Assembly (NCBI GenBank): GCA_903861005.1
Contig: CAIOSP010000057.1
Span: 1 to 46,534, forward strand
Reading direction: 5' to 3'
Length of the DNA stretch: 46,534 bases
Source: an uncultured Pseudomonadota bacterium
GTDB lineage: Bacteria > Myxococcota_A > UBA796 > GCA-2862545
This document shows, one piece after another, positions 25,637 to 33,605 of the stretch. Positions within the stretch are counted from its first letter, which is position 1. Each line of letters opens with the position of its first letter. Below the pieces are notes generated by a model, which saw nothing but the letters and a program-made list of their open reading frames with translations, was not told where the DNA came from and did not search any database. The position numbers and the translations under genes are program-made.

Positions 25637-28600
25637 GGCGCACCTCCCGCAGGCGTCACAGGCTTGGGCGCGTCTTCCTTCGGCGGCTCAGGCCACGGGA
25701 CGGTGGCGAGGTCGGCCGGCGCGTGCGCGTCGACGGTCCCCAGCAGCGGGTCCTTCTGGCCAGGGTGCGCGATCGGGTCGATGTCGTGGAGCGCGTCGAT
25801 GCACTTGTCGATCCAGGGCGAGTGACGCTTCTGCGACTTGCCGAGGTCGATGCCCTTCTGGAGGTAGAGCGCAGCGGCCTGCTCGACCTTCTCGAACTGC
25901 GGGAACAGGTTCTCTTCCAAGAGTTCCCAGTAGGCTTCCGTCTGCTCTTCGGACAGGCCCGCCGGCGGCACGACGCTGAAGCCGAGCTTGGCGTACATGC
26001 GCCGCGTCATGCCCTGCAGGTAGATCGCCGCGATGGTGTGGTCGAACGAGAGGTAGCGGTCGACGTAGGCCTGGGCGGCCGCGTCGAACGCAGCGATCTC
26101 CGCCGGAATCTGCGTGAGCAGGAGGTCCGTGTCCTTCTTCTCGTTGCGGATCAGCTTGTGGTCGACGATCTTCTGGTACTGCGCCTGAAGCGCCGGGAAG
26201 GCGGCCTCCGCGGCGACGTCGCGACCGGCAGGACCAACCTTGCCACCCGCGGCGACTACGCGGTCGAACAGCGTGACGATCGCGGCCTGATCGGCGGCGG
26301 CCTCACGCGTGCGGCCCGCGGCGCGCTCGAGCTCGGCGATGCGAGACTGCGCTTCGATGGCGTGGTCCGGGTTCTTGGTGCCGAAGCTCTTGAGGTAGCC
26401 ACGGTAGAACGTGATCGCCCGGTCGGAGTCGACCTCCTCGTACTGACGGCCCGCACGGTACGCGACGTCTTCGCGGTCCGCGGCGGTCGTGTAGCGCGTG
26501 GCGTACGTGTCGTAGCCCACGGCGGCGCCGAGGTGGTCGCCGATGCCTTCCTTGAGGAAGGCCAAGTCATACTGGGCGTTTGCCGCGTTCTTGTCCGTCG
26601 GGAACCGCTTCACGAACTCTTCGTAGTACCCAATGGCCCGGGGCAGATCGAAGACCGACTCGTAGTTCGAGGCGAGCGTGAAGTAGAACGGCTTGGCCTC
26701 GGGGTGGTCCGGGTACTCGCGCAGGAAGCGCTCGTAGAGGGCCGCCGCGTCGAGCGCGTGGCCGATGCGCTCGTTGTTGGCCGCGGCCGACAGCAAGGCG
26801 TCGGGCACGTTCGGGCTCTTGGGGAACTCGGCGATGAAGCCCATGTAGGCGTCGACCGCCGCGGCGTAGTCGGCGCGCTTCGCGGCATCCAGGCCGACCT
26901 GGTAGCTGGCGCGCTCGTAGGTCGACTGGAACTGCGCCCCGCGCGCCGCCGCCGTCTGGAGCGAGCCGAGGCGCATGGCCGCGAACTCGCGCGACCAACG
27001 ACGGACCTCGGTGTTGTCCCCTTCCGTGATGTACGTGTTGAGGAACAAGTTCGCCGAGTAGGCGGCCTCGTCCGACTCGGGGAATTCCTTGATGATCTTC
27101 TGAAGGCGCGGCCGCGCCTCGTCGAAGCGGTTCGCGTAAAAAAGCATCTGCGCGGGCAAGTAGAGGATCTTGCTCCGGTTGTCTTCGACGATCTGGTACA
27201 GGTTCGGCTCGCCGCGGGCTTCCATCTCGGCGACCACCGCCTCGGTGGGCTCGGGGATGTCGCGAAGCAGCAGATCGTCGGCGGACTCGACCAGCGCCTT
27301 CTGCTCGTCGAGCAGCTGGTAGACGACGATCTCGTTGCCGGCCTGAGTGGCGTAGCGGCGATCCGTCTCGGACTTGGCCGAGCGCTGGTCGATCGGGCCG
27401 ACCTTCTCCGCGAGGAGCTCGTTGCGCGCGCGGAACAGCATGAACGCCGCGGCGTCGCCGTACTTGTGGAACTTCTCGTCGCGCACGAGCAGCTTGTACT
27501 CGGTAGCCGCCTCGTCGTAGCGACCGGCCTGGTAGAGCGCGTCGGCCAGCTGGAACTGATTCTCGAAGTAGCCGTCGGAGATCGGGAAGCGCTTCAGGTA
27601 CTCCTGGTAGCGATCCGCGGCGATGCCGTACGCGACCTTGGCGTCCTTGCCGGCGTCGGCCAGATCCTGGGCGCGCGCCTTGAGCTCGATCGCCACTTCC
27701 AGCAGGTACGCTTCGGTGTACTTGCGGGCCTGCGACAGCGCCTCGGGGTTGGCGCGGTTGGCGTTCCACCAGGCCGAGCCTTCGCCGTAGTTCTCGGTCA
27801 TCTCCAGGCGAGCCGCGCCGCCCGCGACCAGATCCGCGCTGGCACCGGAGGTGAGCAACTTCACGACCGTGTCCTGGAAGTCAGGATTCTCCGGACGGAA
27901 CTTGAAGGCAGGGTCGGTCTGCAGAGACTCGTAGACCGCGACCGCGTCGGACTGACGCGAGTAGCGCACGAGCGCCTCGGCCAGCGACTTCAGCACGTCC
28001 CAGCGGTACGGCTTGTCGTTGCCCACGCGCGCGAAGAAGACCTTGGCCTCCTCCAGCGGAGTGACGTTGTGCGCGTCGGACTGATCGGCGAGCGACAGCG
28101 CCAGGTACGACACCGCGTCCGGCGCGAACTCGCTCGGGCGACCCGTGTCGTGGTGCAGCTTCTCCGACCGATCGAGCAGGTCGACGAAGCGAGCCATCGA
28201 CTCGTCGTAGTCGTTGAGCTTGTAGCGAGCCCAGGCCAGCTGGTAGAGCGCGGCCAGGTAGTTGCGCCGCTCGGGGCCCTGCGCGAGCACGGCCTCAAAC
28301 TCGGGGATCGAGGACGCGTACTGGTTGTCCTCGAAGAAGTAGTTGCCGAGGAGCAGGTGCGCGGCGTCCGCGTAGTCGGAGTCCGGACGCGCGATGACGA
28401 GGTCGCGGAAGACCTGACGGGCGCGATCGCGGTCACGCTGCGCGGAGTTGGGCTCGGCGTAGCAGAAGGCCAGCATGTAGTACGTGACGTCGAGCAGCGC
28501 GTAGCGCTCGGACGGCGAGACGGTGGCGTTGTCGTTGACGATGCGATCCAGCAGCACGATCACGCGCGTCAGATCGATCTTGGGTTCGCCCTGGGACTCA

Positions 28601-29067
28601 ATCGCCTCAAGGCGATCCAGGTCGCCGTTCGCGGCGTCCACTTCCTTGAAGTAGGCCGTGGTCGAGATCAACCAGGAGTCTTCCGCCACGCGGAAGTACA
28701 GCTCGGCCAGACGGAGGCGGACCTCGCTCGCCGGCGCGACCGCGTCGTAGTGCGAGAGGAAGTCTTCGAAGGCCCGGATCGCAACGGCGCGATCCGAGGT
28801 CTCGCGCACGTTGACTTGCGCCAGCTGCGCGTCAAAGCGCTTGGTGATCTGCGACAGCGCGAGCGACTTCTGCGAGTTCAGCAGCGTGCTGGTCGACAGC
28901 TCGAGTTCGCCGACGCGCGAGCGGAAGCGCTCGATGGCGTCGTCGAAGGCGCGGACCTCTTCGGGCACCGGGCCGCGCAGGTGCTCCACAGCCGGAGTGG
29001 AGTCGTCAGCCAGGGCGCTGCCGCCGAGCATCGACAGGAACAGCGCGATTGGGGCGCGGAGGTTCAC
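25633..29067 (-). CDS. Large secreted TPR-repeat protein
   Basis: The 1144-aa product has a signal peptide (MNLRAPIALFLSMLGGSALA) and then helical repeats almost throughout. Several are recognisable as TPRs of the YbgF/BamD style (AIRAFEDFLSHYD; RARQVFRDLVIARPDSDYADAAHLLLG; AIGYYEEFVKRFPTDKNAANAQYDLAF). It should therefore be a long periplasmic solenoid. The start is a GTG at 29067 in a GTGA overlap with the upstream gene, and its stop overlaps the TPR lipoprotein start by four bases. No catalytic motif is visible. By context it is a scaffold of the TolQR-AgmX envelope machine. Confidence 0.85.
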   Translation of the reverse strand: MNLRAPIALFLSMLGGSALADDSTPAVEHLRGPVPEEVRAFDDAIERFRSRVGELELSTSTLLNSQKSLALSQITKRFDAQLAQVNVRETSDRAVAIRAFEDFLSHYDAVAPASEVRLRLAELYFRVAEDSWLISTTAYFKEVDAANGDLDRLEAIESQGEPKIDLTRVIVLLDRIVNDNATVSPSERYALLDVTYYMLAFCYAEPNSAQRDRDRARQVFRDLVIARPDSDYADAAHLLLGNYFFEDNQYASSIPEFEAVLAQGPERRNYLAALYQLAWARYKLNDYDESMARFVDLLDRSEKLHHDTGRPSEFAPDAVSYLALSLADQSDAHNVTPLEEAKVFFARVGNDKPYRWDVLKSLAEALVRYSRQSDAVAVYESLQTDPAFKFRPENPDFQDTVVKLLTSGASADLVAGGAARLEMTENYGEGSAWWNANRANPEALSQARKYTEAYLLEVAIELKARAQDLADAGKDAKVAYGIAADRYQEYLKRFPISDGYFENQFQLADALYQAGRYDEAATEYKLLVRDEKFHKYGDAAAFMLFRARNELLAEKVGPIDQRSAKSETDRRYATQAGNEIVVYQLLDEQKALVESADDLLLRDIPEPTEAVVAEMEARGEPNLYQIVEDNRSKILYLPAQMLFYANRFDEARPRLQKIIKEFPESDEAAYSANLFLNTYITEGDNTEVRRWSREFAAMRLGSLQTAAARGAQFQSTYERASYQVGLDAAKRADYAAAVDAYMGFIAEFPKSPNVPDALLSAAANNERIGHALDAAALYERFLREYPDHPEAKPFYFTLASNYESVFDLPRAIGYYEEFVKRFPTDKNAANAQYDLAFLKEGIGDHLGAAVGYDTYATRYTTAADREDVAYRAGRQYEEVDSDRAITFYRGYLKSFGTKNPDHAIEAQSRIAELERAAGRTREAAADQAAIVTLFDRVVAAGGKVGPAGRDVAAEAAFPALQAQYQKIVDHKLIRNEKKDTDLLLTQIPAEIAAFDAAAQAYVDRYLSFDHTIAAIYLQGMTRRMYAKLGFSVVPPAGLSEEQTEAYWELLEENLFPQFEKVEQAAALYLQKGIDLGKSQKRHSPWIDKCIDALHDIDPIAHPGQKDPLLGTVDAHAPADLATVPWPEPPKEDAPKPVTPAGGAP

Positions 29068-31220
29068 TTCGTCACCCCGCGCTGAAGGTACTGGTACTGC
29101 GCTTCCACTTCGGACACGGCGTCGTTGCGCTCCTCAGTGACGGCCTTCTGCTCATCCCCATCCGCCACCCAGCGCGACCAATGGACGTTCACGATGCCCA
29201 TGTCCGCGCCGAGGATGCTGTCGAGGAACTCACCCGAGAGGCGGGCGAAGTCGTTTCGCGCGACGGCGACGGCGAGATCACGGATGGTTGCGTAGCGGGC
29301 GTCGAGCTCGGCGCGCTCGGACTGCACCGCGTCGACCTGCTCGCGGAAGGTGGCGCGCAGGCGCTCCAGGTCCGTGGCCTTGAGCGAAGCGATGGAGGAG
29401 CCAACCTCACGCACGCGCGTGATGGCGGCGGACAGCGTGGCGTGCTGGGCGTCCAAGCGGGTGCTGGTCGGGTCCATGTCGGCGTCGATGCCGGAGGGAG
29501 CGCGCAGCGCGCGGATCTCCTTGCGCACGCGCTCCAGATCCGCCTCGATCCCACCGAGTTCCAGCGTGGACGGCTTCTCGATGTTGTCGAGCACCGCCGC
29601 CTGCGTGGCGTCGGTGGTGACGGAGTTGCGAGGGCCCGCCATGTCGACCGTGGCCGCGGCCTGGGCGATGCGGCCGCGCAGCGCGTCCAGGTTGGCGCGG
29701 GCTTCGGCCAGGCGGCCCGACGGCGCGTTCGCCAGCGCGAGCCAGCGCGTCTCGACGTCGAGCAGCGCGATGCCCTGGTTGATGCCGGTGACCTGCGCAG
29801 ACAGCACCGAGTAGCGCGCGGAGGTCACCGCGCTGGTGTCCGCCGAACCTCCGAGGGCGGGCGTCAGCGAGGCGATGATGGCCTCGGACGCCACGATGGC
29901 CGCCTCCTGCTTCTGCAGGTCGCGGTACATGTTCAACGCGCGCGAGAACTGCGGGTCCTCGACCAGCAGCGCCACCGCGAACGGCGGGAGCGCCTCAGGG
30001 TCCTTGGGGGCCCAGACGCCGTCGGCGTCGTCGCCGAGCAGGTCGTTGAACAGCGCGTTGGCATCCGCTTCGGGGCGGGAGAGCGTCGTGAACTTCTCGC
30101 GCACCGGCGTGTAGTCGGCGACCACCGACTGGTAGCTGGTCAGCGCGCGATCCCACTGGGCCTGCTGGAACTGCAGGTGGCCCTGAACCAAGCGAAGCTC
30201 GGCGGCGTACGCGTGGTTCGGGAAGCGCTCCAGGAACACGTCGACCGCGGCAGAGGCGGCCGGGTAGTCCTTGGCCTGGATGTAGACCCAAGCGATCTCG
30301 CGGAGCTTGTCCGGCGCGTAGGCGGAGTCGTCGCCGACCTTGGAGTAGGCCTCGGCGGCGTCACGCCACTCGCTCTGGTGCTCGAAGATACGGCCGACGG
30401 CGAGCCAGGCCAGATCGACGACGCGCATGTCCTCGAAGGTGACGGCCTCAAACGCGCCCAGACGGGAGAACACGACGACGGCGTCGCGCATGGAGGGCTC
30501 GGTGCCCTCCTCCACCAGCATGGCACCAAGTTGGTACTGCGCGCGGGCCCAGTACGGGCTCTCGGCCGCGATCTCGTTGAAGTAGCCCTTGGACTTGACG
30601 CGATCGCCCTTGGTGTGGAACGCGCGGCCCACGCTGTAGAGGATGACGTCGGTGGGCTGGACCTTCCCGCGGAGGATCTCACGCGTGTAGAGGTCGTCGA
30701 AGCGGGCGGCATCCGCGTCGCGCGAATAGATCTCGAGCAGGCGACGCACGCCGTCCTCGCGGAACGGGTGCTTGGGGTCCGCGGCGATCTCTTGGTAGGC
30801 GGCGACGGCGAGGTCGTCGTTGCCCAGGAAGAACAGCGACTCGGCCAGGTACCACTCGGCGTCCCAGCCCAGGCCGATTCCGTCGAGCGCGCGCGTGGTC
30901 ACCAGGGCGAAGAACGCCTCGGCAGCGGGCTGGTAGTCTTCCAGCATGAACCGGACGACGGCGTCCTGGTAACGGTCCAGGGCGCGCTTGGTGCCGTAGA
31001 CATCCTCACCGGCGGCGGTCTGCTGCCGAATGGCCGTGGCCAGGTCCTGGACGTGCGTCACGCCGGCCTCGACCTTGACCAGATCGTCTTCCAGCGCGCC
31101 CGAAGGCGGCGTGGCGGCGAACGCGGCATGCCCGGGCATCACGATCGCGAACGCCAGCGCCAGGCCCAGGACGGAACCGGGCGCCAGCCAAACCCGTGCC
31201 GGGGAGCGAGTGCGCATCAT
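29064..31220 (-). CDS. Secreted TPR plus coiled-coil protein
   Basis: The 718-aa product has a basic N-region and signal peptide (VLGLALAFAIVMPGHAAFA). TPR-like repeats fill about residues 60-350 (DAEWYLAESLFFLGNDDLAVAAYQEI; PDKLREIAWVYIQAKDYPAA). The second half (about 430-700) is largely helical and heptad-like, rich in Arg, Glu, Ala and Leu, suggesting a long coiled coil. No enzyme motif is seen. Its start forms an ATGA overlap with the gene upstream and its stop a GTGA overlap with the 1144-aa gene, indicating coupled synthesis of the two solenoids. Confidence 0.82.
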   Translation of the reverse strand: MMRTRSPARVWLAPGSVLGLALAFAIVMPGHAAFAATPPSGALEDDLVKVEAGVTHVQDLATAIRQQTAAGEDVYGTKRALDRYQDAVVRFMLEDYQPAAEAFFALVTTRALDGIGLGWDAEWYLAESLFFLGNDDLAVAAYQEIAADPKHPFREDGVRRLLEIYSRDADAARFDDLYTREILRGKVQPTDVILYSVGRAFHTKGDRVKSKGYFNEIAAESPYWARAQYQLGAMLVEEGTEPSMRDAVVVFSRLGAFEAVTFEDMRVVDLAWLAVGRIFEHQSEWRDAAEAYSKVGDDSAYAPDKLREIAWVYIQAKDYPAASAAVDVFLERFPNHAYAAELRLVQGHLQFQQAQWDRALTSYQSVVADYTPVREKFTTLSRPEADANALFNDLLGDDADGVWAPKDPEALPPFAVALLVEDPQFSRALNMYRDLQKQEAAIVASEAIIASLTPALGGSADTSAVTSARYSVLSAQVTGINQGIALLDVETRWLALANAPSGRLAEARANLDALRGRIAQAAATVDMAGPRNSVTTDATQAAVLDNIEKPSTLELGGIEADLERVRKEIRALRAPSGIDADMDPTSTRLDAQHATLSAAITRVREVGSSIASLKATDLERLRATFREQVDAVQSERAELDARYATIRDLAVAVARNDFARLSGEFLDSILGADMGIVNVHWSRWVADGDEQKAVTEERNDAVSEVEAQYQYLQRGVTK

Positions 31221-31912
31221 TCAGAGCGGACCGTCTCGCTGCGAACTTCGTACTGGACGGTGGGGCGCTCGGTGAACGCCTTCTTCACGCCGCCCTTGGC
31301 CACCGCGTGCACGGTGAGCTTGGTCGACATGCCAGCCTGAACCTCGAACGAGTAGGACGACTCCACCTTGAAGCGGTAGTCCTGCACGTAGTCGAACATC
31401 TTGCCGCCGTTGCCGCGCAGCGAGAGGGTGACCTGCACCGCGTGGGTGCCGGGAGCGACCGCGCCGTCTTCGACGGTGACGCCCTCATCCGGGATGGGGG
31501 TGCCATCCGCGAGCGCCCAGGTGAACACGGGCTTGCCGTCCAGGTAGTACTGGACGCCTTCGACCGTGTAGTCACGCGACAGATCATCGACGTGCGTGAT
31601 CTTGAGCGTGGAGCCCGTGCCGGAGCCTTCGACCACGAGCTCGCGGAGGAGCTCAAGCGTGGCCTTGGAGCGGAACACGCGCTCCTGAAGGTCATGCACC
31701 TGGGCTTCCGCCGTGTGCAGGTCCCGAAGGAACTCACGGGGGATTGCGGCTTCCTCCGCAGGAGCCGCCGGGGCGGGCGTGGCAGCCCCCTCCGGAGCAG
31801 CGGCCGGGGCGGACGAGCCTTCAGAGCCGCCATCCTGGGCGTACGAAACGCCACAAGTCAGCACACCCCAGACCGAGAGACTAGCAAGCGCGGATGCAAT
31901 CCAAGGGCGCAC
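31217..31912 (-). CDS. Secreted protein with PA-rich linker and C-terminal beta-rich domain, unknown
   Basis: I chose the GTG at 31912 (231 aa) because it has GGGAG at good spacing and begins a proper signal peptide (RPWIASALASLSVWGVLTCGVSYA). The ATG at 32017, overlapping the dacB stop, would put 37 residues before the hydrophobic core. A short Ala/Pro/Glu linker precedes a helix (LHTAEAQVHDLQERVFRSKATLELL), followed by a beta-rich region (YYLDGKPVFTWALADGTPI, GTHAVQVTLSLRG) that looks like a carboxypeptidase-regulatory or PEGA-type fold. I do not recognise the family. The Ala/Pro linker could draw false matches to acyltransferase linkers. Confidence 0.72.
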   Translation of the reverse strand: MRPWIASALASLSVWGVLTCGVSYAQDGGSEGSSAPAAAPEGAATPAPAAPAEEAAIPREFLRDLHTAEAQVHDLQERVFRSKATLELLRELVVEGSGTGSTLKITHVDDLSRDYTVEGVQYYLDGKPVFTWALADGTPIPDEGVTVEDGAVAPGTHAVQVTLSLRGNGGKMFDYVQDYRFKVESSYSFEVQAGMSTKLTVHAVAKGGVKKAFTERPTVQYEVRSETVRSE

Positions 31913-32013
31913 GTGGGCTCTCCCGGCGTACCAGATGGAACGCCAGCGGTCCTGTATCGGAGCACCGCTCTTTCGGCCAACAGGGCGTTGAAGGTCCGAC
32001 GAACCATTCACCA

Positions 32014-33528
32014 TCATGGCACCGCCACGGGGGTCGTCTCGGCGCCGAACGGGAGCAGGGCACGGAGCATCTGGTCCTCCAGAGACTTGACCCGGTCCGA
32101 GTCCCCTTCCACCGCGTTCGCGAAGAAGGTGAACGCGTACATGGTGCCGTCGTCGGCCCGCAGGTACCCGGCCAGCGCGGAGACATCGGACAAAGTGCCT
32201 GTCTTGGCCCGAACACGGCCGGGAAACTCGGAGAGTCGGCGCTCCATCGTCCCGTCCACCCCGGCGATGGCCAGCGAGGTGACGAATTCCGGCCCGACGC
32301 GCGGGTCGGCCAGCATCGCGCGGAGCACCCGGTTCATCACGGTCGGCGTGACGCGGGCGTCGCGGGTCAGGCCGCTGCCGTTGACCAGCACGTAGGCCGT
32401 CGGCGGCACGCCCAAGCGCTCCAGGTAGGTTCGGACGACGTCCATGCCGGCCTCGGTCGACCCCTCGCCGCGCAGCTCAGCGCCCATCACGCGGGCGATC
32501 GACTCGGCCATGAAGTTCGAGCTGTACTTGTTCGTGTCCATCAGGACGCTGGCGAGCGGCGCCGACGTGATCCGCCGCAGCCGGTCCGCCTCCGACGGAG
32601 TCTTGCCCCGGTGGATCTTGCCGCTGAACTTCGGGCCCACGGTCTTGAGCAGGTCGGAGAGCACGCCCGCCATGTGGAGCGTGAGGTCGGGGATGGTGCG
32701 GCGGTAGCGGCGCACCGGAGCGTCGCTCGGCAAGAGCCCGTCCACCACGAAGGTGACGTGATCCGGCGAGACCTGCCGGTCGATGTCGAGGCGGGTGCGG
32801 GCGCGCGTGCTGCCCGTGGCCAGCTCGCCTTCGATGCGGACGTAGTCGCCCGCCGGGGGTTCCACCTCGACCACGCCGGGCTGCCCGTCGGCCAAGCCGG
32901 GACGGACGACCAGCGTCACCTGCCCGAACTCCAGCTCGCAGGCGCCCACCGTCGGGTAGTACGCGGGCCCCTGCAGGCGATCCGCCGGGACCTCCCAGCC
33001 GACCAGCTCGGCGTCGGGCGTGAAGTAGGTGTCGTCGAGCACGATGTCCCCGTCGATCTCAGCGATGCCGTCGGACTTGAGGCCTGCGAGCATGCGCCAG
33101 AGCTTCTCCGCCCCCAGGGTCGGATCGCCGCGGCCGCGGATGTAGAGGTTTCCCTTCAGGACCCCCTTCTCGACCTTCCCGTCGGTCAGGACGTCGGTGT
33201 TGAAGGTCCACGCGGGGCCGAGCGCGTCGAGCGCCGCGGCCGAGGTGAGGACCTTCATCGTGCTGGCCGGGACGAAGCGCTTGTCCGACTGCCACGCCAG
33301 GACCGGCACGCCGTCCGACACGCGCACGACCTCAAGCCCCGCGTCGAAGCCATGGAACTCGGGTCCCGCCAGGATGGGCGTCAGCAGCTCGGCCGCAGCA
33401 CCCGTGGCGGTGATGGGCGCAACCGCCTCCACCACCGGGGGCGGCGGCGGAGGCTTGGCCCGGCCCGCGCCCGCCACGAGGGGGAACGCCAGGAATCCGA
33501 CCGCCAACCACACCCGACGCAAACGCAT
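32014..33528 (-). CDS. dacB: D-alanyl-D-alanine carboxypeptidase/endopeptidase (PBP4, S13 family)
   Basis: This periplasmic low-mass penicillin-binding protein trims or opens peptidoglycan cross-links. The 504-aa product has a signal peptide (LAVGFLAFPLVAGA) and a Pro-rich segment. The three active-site motifs are STMK (Ser89-Lys92), SSN in YSSNFMAE and KTG in RAKTGTLSDVSALAGY. The long insertion between the first two motifs is typical of the PBP4 class. The ATG at 33528 gives the best signal peptide; an ATG at 33558 lacks a binding site. It heads the minus-strand series leading to the TPR and TolQR-AgmX genes and is divergent from the SppA fusion, suggesting that local wall remodelling belongs to that module. 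Confidence 0.92.
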   Translation of the reverse strand: MRLRRVWLAVGFLAFPLVAGAGRAKPPPPPPVVEAVAPITATGAAAELLTPILAGPEFHGFDAGLEVVRVSDGVPVLAWQSDKRFVPASTMKVLTSAAALDALGPAWTFNTDVLTDGKVEKGVLKGNLYIRGRGDPTLGAEKLWRMLAGLKSDGIAEIDGDIVLDDTYFTPDAELVGWEVPADRLQGPAYYPTVGACELEFGQVTLVVRPGLADGQPGVVEVEPPAGDYVRIEGELATGSTRARTRLDIDRQVSPDHVTFVVDGLLPSDAPVRRYRRTIPDLTLHMAGVLSDLLKTVGPKFSGKIHRGKTPSEADRLRRITSAPLASVLMDTNKYSSNFMAESIARVMGAELRGEGSTEAGMDVVRTYLERLGVPPTAYVLVNGSGLTRDARVTPTVMNRVLRAMLADPRVGPEFVTSLAIAGVDGTMERRLSEFPGRVRAKTGTLSDVSALAGYLRADDGTMYAFTFFANAVEGDSDRVKSLEDQMLRALLPFGAETTPVAVP

Positions 33529-33605
33529 CCAGCTCGTCCCCTCTTCGGCACGGACCATGCCGTACGCCAGAATGCGTTACCACGACACCACGCCGTCGTC
33601 CGTCG

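Noticed and set aside
25585-29085. Plus-strand open frame of 1166 codons
   Set aside because: It is antisense to the 1144-aa TPR protein. The translation is Arg/Val/Leu-rich with no domain, as expected of a high-GC shadow frame.
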